Source of the DNA: Sinomonas albida
GTDB taxonomy: Bacteria > Actinomycetota > Actinomycetes > Actinomycetales > Micrococcaceae
Reading direction: 5' to 3'
Length of the DNA: 64,000 bases
NCBI RefSeq assembly: GCF_004919045.1
Contig: NZ_SWDW01000002.1
Coordinates: 248,001 to 312,000, forward strand
The position numbers and the translations under genes are program-made. Of the stretch, positions 54,671 through 62,985 are shown in pieces (the first letter of the stretch is position 1; each line of letters opens with the position of its first letter). The notes under the pieces are model-generated. The model saw nothing but the letters and a program-made list of their open reading frames with translations, did no database searches and was not told the DNA's origin.

Positions 54671-55688
54671 GCGGACTGATGCGGCCCGGACTGCCGCGAA
54701 GGCGGACGACGGCGCGACGATCGAGCGCTCGGAGCGCCCCATCGGCGTCTTCGACTCCGGCGTGGGAGGCCTCACGGTGGCTCGGTCCGTCATCGACCAG
54801 CTCCCGAACGAGTCGGTCCTGTATGTGGGCGACACAGCCCACGGACCCTACGGACCGCTCCCGATCGCGGAGGTGCGGGCGAACGCACTCGGCGTCATGG
54901 ACGAGCTCGTCGACTCGGGCGTCAAGCTCCTCACGATCGCCTGCAACTCGGCGTCCGCCGCTGTCCTCCGCGACGCGCGCGAGCGATACACGGCCCGCTA
55001 CGGCATCCCGGTGATCGAGGTCATCCAGCCCGCGGTGCGCCGCGCCGTCGTCGCGACCCGCAACGGCCGCATCGGAGTCATCGGCACGAGCGCGACGGTG
55101 GGGTCCCGCGCCTACGAGGACACGTTCGCCGCGGCGCCGGACCTCCAGATCACTTCCGCCGCGTGCCCGGACTTCGTCCCGTACGTCGAGGCCGGGGTCA
55201 CCACGGGGCCCGAGCTCCTCGCGGCTGCGGAGGGCTACCTCGCGCCGCTGCGCGAGGCGGGCGTCGACACGCTCGTGCTCGGCTGCACGCACTACCCGCT
55301 GCTGACGGGCGTCATCAGCTACGTGATGGGCGACGGCGTGACCCTCGTCTCGAGCGCGGAGGAGACCGCCAAAGACGTCTACCGCGCGCTCGTGAGCCAC
55401 GGCCTCGAAAGGCGCTCGGCCGAGCCGGCGCGCCACACGTTCGTCGCCACGGGGGACGCCCAACAGTTCGAGGTGCTCGCGCGCCGCTTCCTGGGCCCGG
55501 AGGTGCAGGGCGTCGAGCACGCCGAGCATGTGGCCGCGCACTACCCGACGGGAAGCCTCGCGCGCATCACTCCGGAGATGATCGAGGCGGCCCGCTCGGA
55601 GGGCCGGCCGGGTCTTGCAGGGCGCGTCTCGTATTTCGTGGACCCCTTCGCGGCTGCCGAGGGCCGCGCGGATAGGATGCAGGGGTGA
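54657..55688 (+). CDS. murI: Glutamate racemase
   Basis: A protein of 343 residues that supplies D-glutamate for peptidoglycan. The two catalytic cysteines lie in [12 protein letters not shown] and [13 protein letters not shown]; the acid motif is [16 protein letters not shown] with [13 protein letters not shown]. There is a 25-residue polar N-terminal extension before the fold. GGAGGGGAG at 54645-54653 sets GTG 54657 as the start. It overlaps DUF2017 upstream and the MBL hydrolase downstream (GTGA); the promoter box of the latter is inside murI. Confidence 0.96.
   Translation: MAHAERTDAARTAAKADDGATIERSERPIGVFDSGVGGLTVARSVIDQLPNESVLYVGDTAHGPYGPLPIAEVRANALGVMDELVDSGVKLLTIACNSASAAVLRDARERYTARYGIPVIEVIQPAVRRAVVATRNGRIGVIGTSATVGSRAYEDTFAAAPDLQITSAACPDFVPYVEAGVTTGPELLAAAEGYLAPLREAGVDTLVLGCTHYPLLTGVISYVMGDGVTLVSSAEETAKDVYRALVSHGLERRSAEPARHTFVATGDAQQFEVLARRFLGPEVQGVEHAEHVAAHYPTGSLARITPEMIEAARSEGRPGLAGRVSYFVDPFAAAEGRADRMQG
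55673..55678 (+). promoter_or_regulatory. -10 box inside murI for the MBL hydrolase
   Basis: TAGGAT lies 6 nt before GTG 55685 and within the murI coding sequence. The hydrolase could have its own leaderless transcript in addition to read-through. Confidence 0.45.
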
Positions 55689-56482
55689 AACTGACGATCG
55701 TCGGCTGCAGCGGGTCCTTTCCGGGCCCGAGCTCGCCGGCGAGCTGCTATCTCCTGACCGCGAACGACGGCGAGCGGGACTGGCGCATCCTCCTGGACCT
55801 GGGATCGGGGGCGCTCGGGATCCTCCAGCGCTACATGCACCTGAGCGACATCGACGGCGTCCTCCTGAGCCATCTCCACCCCGACCACTGCATGGACCTC
55901 ACGGGCCTCCAAGTCGCGGTGCATTGGGATCCCAACGGCTGGCCGGCCGGGCGTGTGCCCGTGTGGGGGCCCGAGGCCACCGCACGGCGGCTGGCCATCG
56001 CGCTCGACATGGAGCCCGCGGGGGACCTGCACCAGGACTTCGAGTTCCACCGCTGGGTCCCGGGGGAGACCGTCGAATTCGGGCCCTTCCGCTTCTCTGT
56101 CCACGTGGCCCGCCACCCGATCGCCGAGGCCTACGCGATGCGGATCGAGGCCGTGGAGCCGCAGGCTGACGGCACGACGGCGCGCCGCGTCCTCGCCTAC
56201 TCGGGGGATACGGACTCGTGCCCGGGGCTCCTGGATGCCGCGCGGGGCGCGGACATGTTCCTGTGCGAGGCGGCCTACCACGAGGGGCGCGACGACGCGA
56301 TCGACGGCGTCCACCTCACCGGCCGGCGTGCGGGCCAGGCAGCGTCCGACGCCGGCGCGAAGCGCCTGCTCCTGACGCACCTTCCCGTGTGGAACGACGC
56401 GAATCGCACGGTCGCGGAGGCACAGCAGACGTATGCCGGGCCGATCTCGGTCGCCGTCGCCGGCGTGCACTATCTCGTCTGA
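55685..56482 (+). CDS. Metallo-beta-lactamase-fold hydrolase
   Basis: A protein of 265 residues with the MBL fold: [20 protein letters not shown] at the N-terminus, the zinc motif [13 protein letters not shown] (HxHxDH), a later His in [10 protein letters not shown], the Asp in [17 protein letters not shown] and the C-terminal His in [10 protein letters not shown]. The pattern is close to the RNase Z-like/ElaC-type subgroup found between murI and rph in Actinobacteria, but no flexible-arm exosite is seen, so substrate is open (a phosphodiesterase is possible). Translation overlaps murI by 4 nt. Confidence 0.92.
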   Translation: MKLTIVGCSGSFPGPSSPASCYLLTANDGERDWRILLDLGSGALGILQRYMHLSDIDGVLLSHLHPDHCMDLTGLQVAVHWDPNGWPAGRVPVWGPEATARRLAIALDMEPAGDLHQDFEFHRWVPGETVEFGPFRFSVHVARHPIAEAYAMRIEAVEPQADGTTARRVLAYSGDTDSCPGLLDAARGADMFLCEAAYHEGRDDAIDGVHLTGRRAGQAASDAGAKRLLLTHLPVWNDANRTVAEAQQTYAGPISVAVAGVHYLV

Positions 56483-56543
56483 GGTTCCTGGGGGCCGGCT
56501 CGCCTGAGTCAGCTCCGCCGACCGACCGCTCCGGTCTGGCCTG

Positions 56544-57056
56544 CTACTTCGCCTGCTCGTCCGTATCCTCGTCGGCCTCGAGATGACCCGCGAGGGCCAC
56601 GAGCGCCGGCAGCGCGGCCATGAGGCTCGCGTGGTCCGGGCCGGGGAGCCGGTCCAGTGCCCGGCCGAGCCGTTCGGCGTTCGCGGCCTTCCAGGCGCCG
56701 AGGAGCTCGTCGCCCAGCGCGGTGACACGCAGGACCACCGAGCGCCGGTCGCCGTCCTTGGACGCTCGTGAGAGCGTGCCGGAGGAGACCATCTGCTGGA
56801 CGAGCGTGCTCACCGTTGTGACGGCCAGCCGCTGCCGCGAAGCAAGCTGGCTCACGCCCAGCTCGGGTTCCTCGCTGAGCCGCTGGAGCAGCTCGATGTG
56901 CGCCATCGGCAGCGTCTCCCAGGGAAGGTCGCTCCGCACGCTCGAACGCAGGATCCTGCGGAGCCGCGTGATGGCGTCCGTGAGCTGCCACGCGTCCGTG
57001 ACGTCGAGCGGCCCGTGGGCGGCGGCCTCGGTGGGCTCGTGTCCGTCTTGTTGCAC
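56544..57056 (-). CDS. MarR family transcriptional regulator
   Basis: A winged-helix regulator of 170 residues. Helix-turn-helix sequence is ELGVSQLASRQRLAVTTVST, with the wing in LSRASKDGDRRSVVLRVTAL. The dimerisation helices lie at both ends (DAWQLTDAITRLRRILRSSV and the acidic C-terminal tail). It is divergent from an MFS exporter with starts 73 bp apart, the classic layout in which a MarR protein represses both itself and the exporter until a ligand binds. GTG 57056 is 6 nt after a TACACT box (complement of 57063-57068). Confidence 0.93.
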   Translation of the reverse strand: MQQDGHEPTEAAAHGPLDVTDAWQLTDAITRLRRILRSSVRSDLPWETLPMAHIELLQRLSEEPELGVSQLASRQRLAVTTVSTLVQQMVSSGTLSRASKDGDRRSVVLRVTALGDELLGAWKAANAERLGRALDRLPGPDHASLMAALPALVALAGHLEADEDTDEQAK

Positions 57057-57062
57057 TCGATC

Positions 57063-57122
57063 AGTGTAGTCCCGATACTCCTGCCCCAAGATACTTCGGT
57101 AACAGGATGATTGTAGTAAGAT
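57063..57122. promoter_or_regulatory. Divergent marR/MFS control region
   Basis: The minus-strand box TACACT (57063-57068) drives marR; the plus-strand box TAAGAT (57117-57122) drives the exporter, both 6 nt from their GTG codons. Two direct copies of GATACT (57074-57079, 57090-57095), 16 bp apart, lie over the -35 regions and are candidate operator half-sites. No clean palindrome was found. Confidence 0.5.
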
Positions 57123-57128
57123 GCTCCT

Positions 57129-58577
57129 GTGACAGAACAAAATGCGTCGGCCTCCAGGGCGCCGTTCGGATGGCAGCGCCTCTTCGTCGAGCCGGCACGG
57201 CCAGACTGGGTGCGCCGGCGCCGGCGGGCCCCATGGCTCGTGGTCGCGACAGTGTGCATCGGCGCCTTCATGGGGCAGCTGGACGCGAGCATCGTCACGC
57301 TTGCCGTCCCGCCCATCACCACGGAGTTGCACGCGAGCCTCGGTGAGGTTGAGTGGGTGGCCCTCGTCTACCTCCTGGTCCTCGTCGGTACCATCTCCGC
57401 CGTCGGCCGCCTTGCCGACATGCTCGGCCGCAAGCTCTTCTACACGTACGGCTTCGTGCTCTTCACGCTCGCCTCGCTCGCGTGCGGGCTCGCGCCGGAC
57501 CTGCCGTGGCTCATCGCGGCGCGCGCGGTCCAGGCCGTCGGCGCCGCGATGCTCCAGTCGAACAGCGTCGCGCTGATCCGCACGAGCATGCCTCCTGGCC
57601 GGCTCGGCCGAGCGATCGGGCTCCAGGGCGCCGCCCAGGCGCTGGGCCTCGCGATCGGGCCCTCGGTGGGCGGCCTCCTCATTGCGGCCGGCGGCTGGCG
57701 CTGGGTCTTCTTCGTCAACGTCCCCGCCGGGATCCTGGGCGCCGCCCTCGGCTGGATCTTGCTTCCGCGGACCCGCGCCAAGGCCCCGCTCGCCCCGCTC
57801 GACCTCATGGGACTCGCCCTCCTCCTGCCCGCGGTCGGATCGCTCCTGCTCGCGCTGTCGGAGGCGTCCCGTCGGGGGTTCGCGGACGCGCAGGTCATGG
57901 GGCTCGCGGCCCTGGCTGTCGCGTTCGGCGCCGCGTTCGTGCGGCGCGAGCGCCGGGCCAAGCATCCGCTCGTAGACCTCGGCCTGTTCCGCTCCGGCCG
58001 GTTCTCCGCAGGGCTCGGCGCGGGCGCAGCGTCCTTCCTCGCGCTCTTCGGGGTCCTGCTCGTCACCCCGCTCTACACCCACGCGAGGCTGGGCCTCGGC
58101 CCCACGCAGTCCGGCCTGCTGCTCACGATCCTGCCTGTGGCGCTCGCCCTCGTCGCGCCGGCTGCCGGGCGCCTCGCCGACCGCCGCGGCCCGCGGCTTC
58201 CGATGACGTTCGGCATGGTCCTTGCTGCAGCCGGGCTCGCGGGGATGGCCGCCGGTGCGGAGAGCGTCGTGGTGCTCGCGGTGAGCCTCGCGGCCGTCGG
58301 AGCCGGGCTCGGGCTCTTCACGCCCGCCAACAACGCCTCGGTGGCAGCTGCGGGGCATGACCACCAGGCGGGCATGGTGAGCGGCGTGCTCAACATGACG
58401 CGCGGCATCGGCACCTCGCTCGGAGTCGCGGTCGGTGCGGTCACGTACGCGCTCGCCTCGGCCGGAAGCGGTTCGTCGCCCGAGGGCTCGGAAGCCGGAT
58501 TCCGGACGGCGCTCATCGTGTTCGCCGCCGTGGCCCTCGGCGGCGCGGCGCTTTCGGCGGCGCGCCGGGGGCGCTGA
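57129..58577 (+). CDS. MFS exporter, DHA2 (EmrB/QacA-type, 14 TM)
   Basis: A protein of 482 residues with about 14 hydrophobic segments. Family motifs include [20 protein letters not shown] (motif D1), [13 protein letters not shown] (motif A), and [20 protein letters not shown] (motif C). It exports drugs or cations with H+ antiport; specificity is unknown. It is divergently arranged with a MarR regulator. GTG 57129 follows TAAGAT by 6 nt, so the message is probably leaderless. The next gene, rph, has its own promoter. Confidence 0.93.
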   Translation: MTEQNASASRAPFGWQRLFVEPARPDWVRRRRRAPWLVVATVCIGAFMGQLDASIVTLAVPPITTELHASLGEVEWVALVYLLVLVGTISAVGRLADMLGRKLFYTYGFVLFTLASLACGLAPDLPWLIAARAVQAVGAAMLQSNSVALIRTSMPPGRLGRAIGLQGAAQALGLAIGPSVGGLLIAAGGWRWVFFVNVPAGILGAALGWILLPRTRAKAPLAPLDLMGLALLLPAVGSLLLALSEASRRGFADAQVMGLAALAVAFGAAFVRRERRAKHPLVDLGLFRSGRFSAGLGAGAASFLALFGVLLVTPLYTHARLGLGPTQSGLLLTILPVALALVAPAAGRLADRRGPRLPMTFGMVLAAAGLAGMAAGAESVVVLAVSLAAVGAGLGLFTPANNASVAAAGHDHQAGMVSGVLNMTRGIGTSLGVAVGAVTYALASAGSGSSPEGSEAGFRTALIVFAAVALGGAALSAARRGR

Positions 58578-58633
58578 CGGGACCCTCGCGCCGTGAGAGG
58601 CGCCGGGATGCCCGCGCGACTAAGCTGGACAGC

Positions 58634-59407
58634 ATGACCCCACGCACTCCCACGAGTCCCTCCGCCGTGCGCGCCGATGGGCGCGCTCCCGATCAGCTCC
58701 GGCCCATCAGCATCACGCGCGGATGGTCCAAGCAGGCGGAAGGCTCGGCGCTCATCGAGTTCGGCAATACCCGGGTGCTGTGCACCGCGTCGTTCACGGA
58801 GGGCGTCCCGCGCTGGCTCAAGGGCGAGGGCCGCGGCTGGGTGACGGCGGAGTATGCGATGCTCCCGCGTGCCACCAACACGCGTTCCGACCGCGAGTCG
58901 GTCAAGGGCCGGATCGGAGGGCGGACGCACGAGATCTCACGGCTCATCGGCCGCTCGTTGCGCTCGATCATCGACACCGAGGCGCTCGGCGAGAACACGA
59001 TCGTGCTCGACTGCGACGTCCTCCAGGCCGACGGCGGCACGCGCACCGCGGCGATCACCGGGGCGTTCGTGGCGCTCGCCGAGGCCGTCCGATGGGCGAA
59101 GGACAAGGGGCTCGTCGAGCCCGGGAGCGAGCCGCTCGTGGACACCGTCTCCGCCGTCTCGGTCGGGATCATCGACGGTGTCCCCATGCTCGACCTTCCG
59201 TACGTCGAGGACGTGCGCGCCGAGACGGACATGAACGTCGTCGTCACCGGTTCGGGCAAGTTCGTCGAGGTGCAGGGCACCGCCGAGGGCGCGCCTTTCG
59301 ACCGCGACGAGCTCAACAACCTCCTCGACCTCGCGCTCATCGGCACCGCCCAGCTCGCTGACATCCAGCGCGAGACGCTCGCCGAGGCCCTCCGGACGGC
59401 CCCGTGA
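58634..59407 (+). CDS. rph: Ribonuclease PH
   Basis: A 3'-5' phosphorolytic exoribonuclease of 257 residues that trims tRNA 3' ends. The conserved [70 protein letters not shown] and [20 protein letters not shown] motifs are all present. TAAGCT at 58621-58626 precedes ATG 58634 by 7 nt. The GTGA overlap with rdgB indicates co-translation of the two RNA/nucleotide-maintenance genes. Confidence 0.97.
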   Translation: MTPRTPTSPSAVRADGRAPDQLRPISITRGWSKQAEGSALIEFGNTRVLCTASFTEGVPRWLKGEGRGWVTAEYAMLPRATNTRSDRESVKGRIGGRTHEISRLIGRSLRSIIDTEALGENTIVLDCDVLQADGGTRTAAITGAFVALAEAVRWAKDKGLVEPGSEPLVDTVSAVSVGIIDGVPMLDLPYVEDVRAETDMNVVVTGSGKFVEVQGTAEGAPFDRDELNNLLDLALIGTAQLADIQRETLAEALRTAP

Positions 59408-60084
59408 GCGCCGGCGTGCACGGCGACGCCCACCCCGGGACCGCGGACGGCGCCCCGCGGCTCGTTCTCGCAACCCACAATCAGGGCAAGCTCCGCGAAC
59501 TCCGGGAGCTCCTGCGCGGCAAGATTCCGGGGCTCGACGTGGATACCCAGGTGGTGGACGCTGCGGCCGTCGGCGGTCCCGACGTCGTCGAGGACGGCGT
59601 GACGTTCGGAGAGAACTCGCTGCTCAAGGCGCGTGCGGTCGCGGCCGCCACCGGGCTCGTGGCCGTCGCCGACGATTCGGGCCTCGCTGTCGACGTCCTC
59701 GGCGGTGCACCGGGGATCTTCTCCGCGCGGTGGTCCGGTCGCCACGGCGACGACCGCGCCAACCTGGAGCTCCTGCTCGCCCAGCTCGCGGATGTGCGCG
59801 ACGAGCACCGCGGGGCCGCCTTCGTGTGCGCGGCGGCGCTCGTGGTCCCGGCGGACGACGGCGGGGATGCGACCGAGCATGTCGAGTACGGCGAGCTCAA
59901 GGGCACCCTGCTGCGCGAGCCGCGCGGTGCCGGTGGCTTCGGCTACGATCCGATCCTCCTGCCCGACGGCCTCGATCGCAGCTGCGCGGAGCTCAGCCGC
60001 GAGGAGAAGAACGCCATCAGCCATCGCGGGCAGGCCTTCAGGGCTCTCGTGCCGGCGATCGTCGCGGCGCTTGCCGGAGCCTGA
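59404..60084 (+). CDS. rdgB: XTP/dITP pyrophosphatase
   Basis: A HAM1/RdgB-family enzyme of 226 residues that removes dITP and XTP from the nucleotide pool. [51 protein letters not shown] and [13 protein letters not shown] are family motifs. The first 17 residues before LVLATHN are extra. Start GTG 59404 overlaps the rph stop. Confidence 0.96.
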   Translation: MSAGVHGDAHPGTADGAPRLVLATHNQGKLRELRELLRGKIPGLDVDTQVVDAAAVGGPDVVEDGVTFGENSLLKARAVAAATGLVAVADDSGLAVDVLGGAPGIFSARWSGRHGDDRANLELLLAQLADVRDEHRGAAFVCAAALVVPADDGGDATEHVEYGELKGTLLREPRGAGGFGYDPILLPDGLDRSCAELSREEKNAISHRGQAFRALVPAIVAALAGA

Positions 60085-60200
60085 CCGGGCCGGCGGCGGC
60101 CTGATCGGGCCTGCGTCGGCCTGATCGCGCCTGGGCCGGCTGATCGGGCCCCTTCAGCCCGACTGGGCCCGCGTCAGTCTGACCGGGCTGCGCCGGCCTG
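60081..60200. repeat. Degenerate 20-bp tandem repeats
   Basis: Units of about 20 bp beginning near CTGACCGGGC, CTGATCGGGC or CTGATCGCGC occur at 60081, 60101 and 60121, with weaker copies at 60141, 60161 and 60180. They fill the 160-bp gap between the convergent rdgB and DedA genes and begin within the rdgB stop. No gene is seen here. Confidence 0.7.
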
Positions 60201-60244
60201 TACCAGCTGATCAGGCCGCTACCGCATCTGCCGAGCCGCGGCTC

Positions 60245-61009
60245 CTACCGCTCTGGTTCGTTCTCCTCCGCGCGGTCCGCGGCCGGAACGGCCCCGGCGG
60301 CGCGGCGCTTCTCGAGCCAGCCCTTCACGAACTCGACGATGATCGGGATGATCGAGACGAGGACGATCACGATGAAGATGAGGTCGATGTTCTTGCCGAC
60401 CCATGCGTACTGGCCGAGCCAGGCCCCGAGGAGGGTCACGCCCGCGGCCCAGGGGATCGCGCCGAGCACGTTGTAGATGAAGAACTTCCGCCGCTCCATG
60501 CCGGCGACGCCGGCGATCACGGGGACGAACGTGCGGATGATCGGGACGAAGCGCGCGAGGATGAGCGACTGGCCGCCGTGCCGCTCGAAGAACGCGTGGG
60601 CCTTGCGGACGTTCTCCTGCTTGAAGAACCGCGAGTCGGGGCGGCTGAAGAGCGAGGGCCCGACCTTCGCGCCGACGAGATATCCGACCTGATTTCCGAT
60701 GATGGCCGCGACGACGACGAGCAGGGCAAGCAGCCAGATGTTGAAGTTGATCGCGCCGGTGGCCACGAGCAGGCCGGCGGTGAACAGCATCGAGTCGCCC
60801 GGCAGGAAGAAGCCGATGAGCAGCCCGGTCTCGGCGAAGATGATCAGGCAGATCACGACGACGATCCACGGTCCAAGCGGCGAATCCCGCAGGAACACGT
60901 CGGGGTTGAGCCAGTCCGGGAGGAACGAGGCGGTCCTCGGTTGGACGGCACCCGGCACCAAGGCGGCGGGCAGGGCGGCGGAGAGTTCGGTCAGCGCGGC
61001 ACGGATCAC
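60245..61009 (-). CDS. DedA/VTT family membrane protein
   Basis: A protein of 254 residues with about five hydrophobic segments: WIVVVICLIIFAETGLLIGF, LPGDSMLFTAGLLVATGAIN, IWLLALLVVVAAIIGNQVGY, then a re-entrant LARFVPIIRTFVPVIAGVAG and the C-terminal LIFIVIVLVSIIPIIVEFV. The motif FXRX4 in FVPIIRTFVPVIAG (R, T) is characteristic of the DedA/VTT superfamily, which translocates undecaprenyl phosphate or phosphatidylethanolamine. GTG 61009 follows a TACGCT box (complement of 61016-61021) by 6 nt. Confidence 0.92.
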   Translation of the reverse strand: MIRAALTELSAALPAALVPGAVQPRTASFLPDWLNPDVFLRDSPLGPWIVVVICLIIFAETGLLIGFFLPGDSMLFTAGLLVATGAINFNIWLLALLVVVAAIIGNQVGYLVGAKVGPSLFSRPDSRFFKQENVRKAHAFFERHGGQSLILARFVPIIRTFVPVIAGVAGMERRKFFIYNVLGAIPWAAGVTLLGAWLGQYAWVGKNIDLIFIVIVLVSIIPIIVEFVKGWLEKRRAAGAVPAADRAEENEPER

Positions 61010-61015
61010 GCTCCA

Positions 61016-61120
61016 AGCGTACCGGGGCAGGCTGTGCGCTTGCCCGGGAGTGCTGTGCGCGCGGAACCTTGACTCAGAGGTGTGGCGGTCCCCGGCCGCC
61101 CGGCCCGCCGCCGCTAAGCT
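61016..61120. promoter_or_regulatory. Divergent leaderless promoters dedA / exonuclease
   Basis: TACGCT on the minus strand (61016-61021) is 6 nt from GTG 61009, and TAAGCT on the plus strand (61115-61120) is 6 nt from GTG 61127. The 117-bp gap therefore holds two short promoters back to back, with no leaders. Confidence 0.5.
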
Positions 61121-61126
61121 CGCCGC

Positions 61127-62227
61127 GTGGCCTTGGACTTCACCGCGATCGACTTCGAGACAGCCAACGGCTTCAGGGGCTCGCCCTGCGCGGTGGGTCT
61201 CGTGAAGATCCGCTCGGGGAAGCCGGTCGAGACCGCCACCTGGCTGATGCGGCCCCCCGCCGGGCACGACGACTTCGACCCGCGCAACGTCGCGATCCAC
61301 GGGATCCAGCGGCGAGACGTGGCGGGCCTTCCTCGGTTCGGAGAGATCTTCGCGGAGATCGGCGGCTTCATCGGCGAGGACGTCCTCGCGGCGCACAACG
61401 CGGCGTTCGATCTGGGAGTCATCCGCTCGGCGCTCGAGGTCTCCGGCATGGCGGCGCCGGCCTACGACTATGCGTGCACGGTGGTCCTCTCGCGCCGCAC
61501 GTACGAGCTGCCGTCGCACTCGCTTCCGTTCGTGGCCGAGGCCGCCGGGGTTCCGCTTGTCAACCACCACGACGCCACGGAGGACGCCGCGGCGTGCGCG
61601 GGCATCCTCGTGGACATCGCGCACCGCCACGGCGCGGCGAGCGTCGAGGAGCTCTACGGCGCGCTGCACCTCGCGCTCCCGCGCCATCCCGAATTCATCC
61701 CGGGCAGGGACGTCGTCTCGGCGCCCACCGCGAAGGCACTGCGTGGCGGCGTCCGCACTGTCTCCCCGCGGACGGCTCCGACGCCGGCGACCCCCATGCG
61801 GGCGACCCCCACGCCGACGACGGCGGCTCCCGCCTCAGCCGGCCGGCGCACGTGGGCGCCGTGGCCCGACGAGGGCGCCAACCCGCCGGCAAGCGCGACC
61901 GCGGATCCGGCCCACCCGCTGTTCGGCCACAGGATCGTCTTCACCGGCAGCCTCGGCATGACGCGCGCGGAGGCCAAGAGCCGCGCGGCCGCCCTCGGCG
62001 CACAGCCCGCGAGTTCGGTGACGCGGGCCACGACTCTCCTCGTGGTCGGCGACGGCTTCGTCGCGGCAGACCTCACAGGGAGTCGGACGGGCGGCACGAG
62101 CGGCCCCACGACGTCCAAGGCCCGGCGCGCCCTCGAGCTGCGGTCGGCCGGATACCGCGTCGAGGTGCTCTCCGAGGGCGAGTTCCTGCAGATGCTCGGC
62201 GGCGAGTGGCCTGCGCGGAGCGCGTGA
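61127..62227 (+). CDS. DnaQ-type 3'-5' exonuclease with C-terminal BRCT domain
   Basis: A protein of 366 residues. The DEDDh exonuclease domain occupies about 1-165: FTAIDFETANGFRGSP (Asp/Glu pair), LAAHNAAFDLGVIRSAL and HHDATEDAAACAGI (His, Asp). A Thr/Pro/Ala-rich linker (PTPATPMRATPTPTTAA, about 217-255) leads to a BRCT domain (about 265-366: FGHRIVFTGSLGMTRAEAKS, TLLVVGDGF, KARRALELRSAGYRVEVLSE). This architecture resembles proofreading-type epsilon proteins joined to a ligase-type BRCT and suggests a role in DNA repair or replication. Confidence 0.92.
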   Translation: MALDFTAIDFETANGFRGSPCAVGLVKIRSGKPVETATWLMRPPAGHDDFDPRNVAIHGIQRRDVAGLPRFGEIFAEIGGFIGEDVLAAHNAAFDLGVIRSALEVSGMAAPAYDYACTVVLSRRTYELPSHSLPFVAEAAGVPLVNHHDATEDAAACAGILVDIAHRHGAASVEELYGALHLALPRHPEFIPGRDVVSAPTAKALRGGVRTVSPRTAPTPATPMRATPTPTTAAPASAGRRTWAPWPDEGANPPASATADPAHPLFGHRIVFTGSLGMTRAEAKSRAAALGAQPASSVTRATTLLVVGDGFVAADLTGSRTGGTSGPTTSKARRALELRSAGYRVEVLSEGEFLQMLGGEWPARSA

Positions 62228-62306
62228 CACCGGGTTGGGCCAGGGCACAAGTAGCACTGCGCAACATTCCTTCCGCTCGCACGCTCCCGATTCCTAGGCT
62301 GGAGAG

Positions 62307-62843
62307 GTGACTACCAGTACCGGCTCCGCTCCCGTCACCCGCACCAGCGCGCTGCGCCGCGCGTTCGAGTTCCCGAATCCCGTGAACGAGTACGCCGCCC
62401 GGTCGACCGCCGGAGTGGTCGTAGTGCTGAGCCTTGTCACCTTGGTCCTCGGGCTGACGGCCGGAGGGGGCTGGCTCCTGTGGTTCATCGCGCTCGGGTT
62501 CTGGCTGCGCGTCGCCGGAGGCCCCCGTTATTCGCCGGTCGGGCGGCTCGCCGTGCACGTCATCGCACCCCGCTTCGGCCGCGCGCGCCTCGTCGCGGGC
62601 CCGCCGAAGCGCTTCGCACAGGCGATCGGCGCCGTGCTCTCGACGGCCGCAGCGATCCTGTGGGCGGTGGGCCTGGCCCCCGTCGCGTGGGTACTGCTCG
62701 GACTTCTCATCGTTGCGGCGTCGCTCGAGGCATTCGCAGGGTTCTGCCTCGGCTGCTGGATCTTCGGCAAGCTCCAGCTCATCGGGATCATCCCCGAGAG
62801 CGTGTGCGAGGCGTGCAACAACATCGCGCTGCGCCGTTCCTGA
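62307..62843 (+). CDS. DUF4395 family membrane protein
   Basis: A protein of 178 residues with about four hydrophobic segments: STAGVVVVLSLVTLVLGLTA, LLWFIALGFWLRVAG, QAIGAVLSTAAAILWAVG and VLLGLLIVAASLEAFAGFCL. The CxxC of FCLGCWIFGKLQ and a C-terminal VCEACNNIAL (second CxxC) could bind metal or form redox pairs. DUF4395 proteins often sit beside thioredoxin-like or rhodanese genes; none is adjacent here. GTG 62307 follows TAGGCT (62295-62300) by 6 nt. Confidence 0.9.
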   Translation: MTTSTGSAPVTRTSALRRAFEFPNPVNEYAARSTAGVVVVLSLVTLVLGLTAGGGWLLWFIALGFWLRVAGGPRYSPVGRLAVHVIAPRFGRARLVAGPPKRFAQAIGAVLSTAAAILWAVGLAPVAWVLLGLLIVAASLEAFAGFCLGCWIFGKLQLIGIIPESVCEACNNIALRRS

Positions 62844-62985
62844 CCGCGCCGTTCCTGACCGCGCCGGGCCTCCGCAGAAGGCCCGCGGAAGGTTCGTGAG
62901 CTCTGGCGCCTGAGGCCTGCGCGGCGTCGCGGCCTGCGCGGGTGATGCGGCGGGTCCGGCGAGGCCCGCGCCCCACGCGCGCCGG
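62844..62985. other. Convergent gap with short direct repeat
   Basis: CGCCGTTCCTGACCG occurs twice in tandem near the DUF4395 stop (from about 62834 to 62863). GCGGCGT-rich sequence follows up to the stop of the next convergent gene. No hairpin of note and no gene were found. Confidence 0.5.

Noticed and set aside
59404-60244. A second gene in the rdgB to DedA gap
   Set aside because: The gap is filled with 20-bp repeats and no frame has a ribosome site or reasonable composition.
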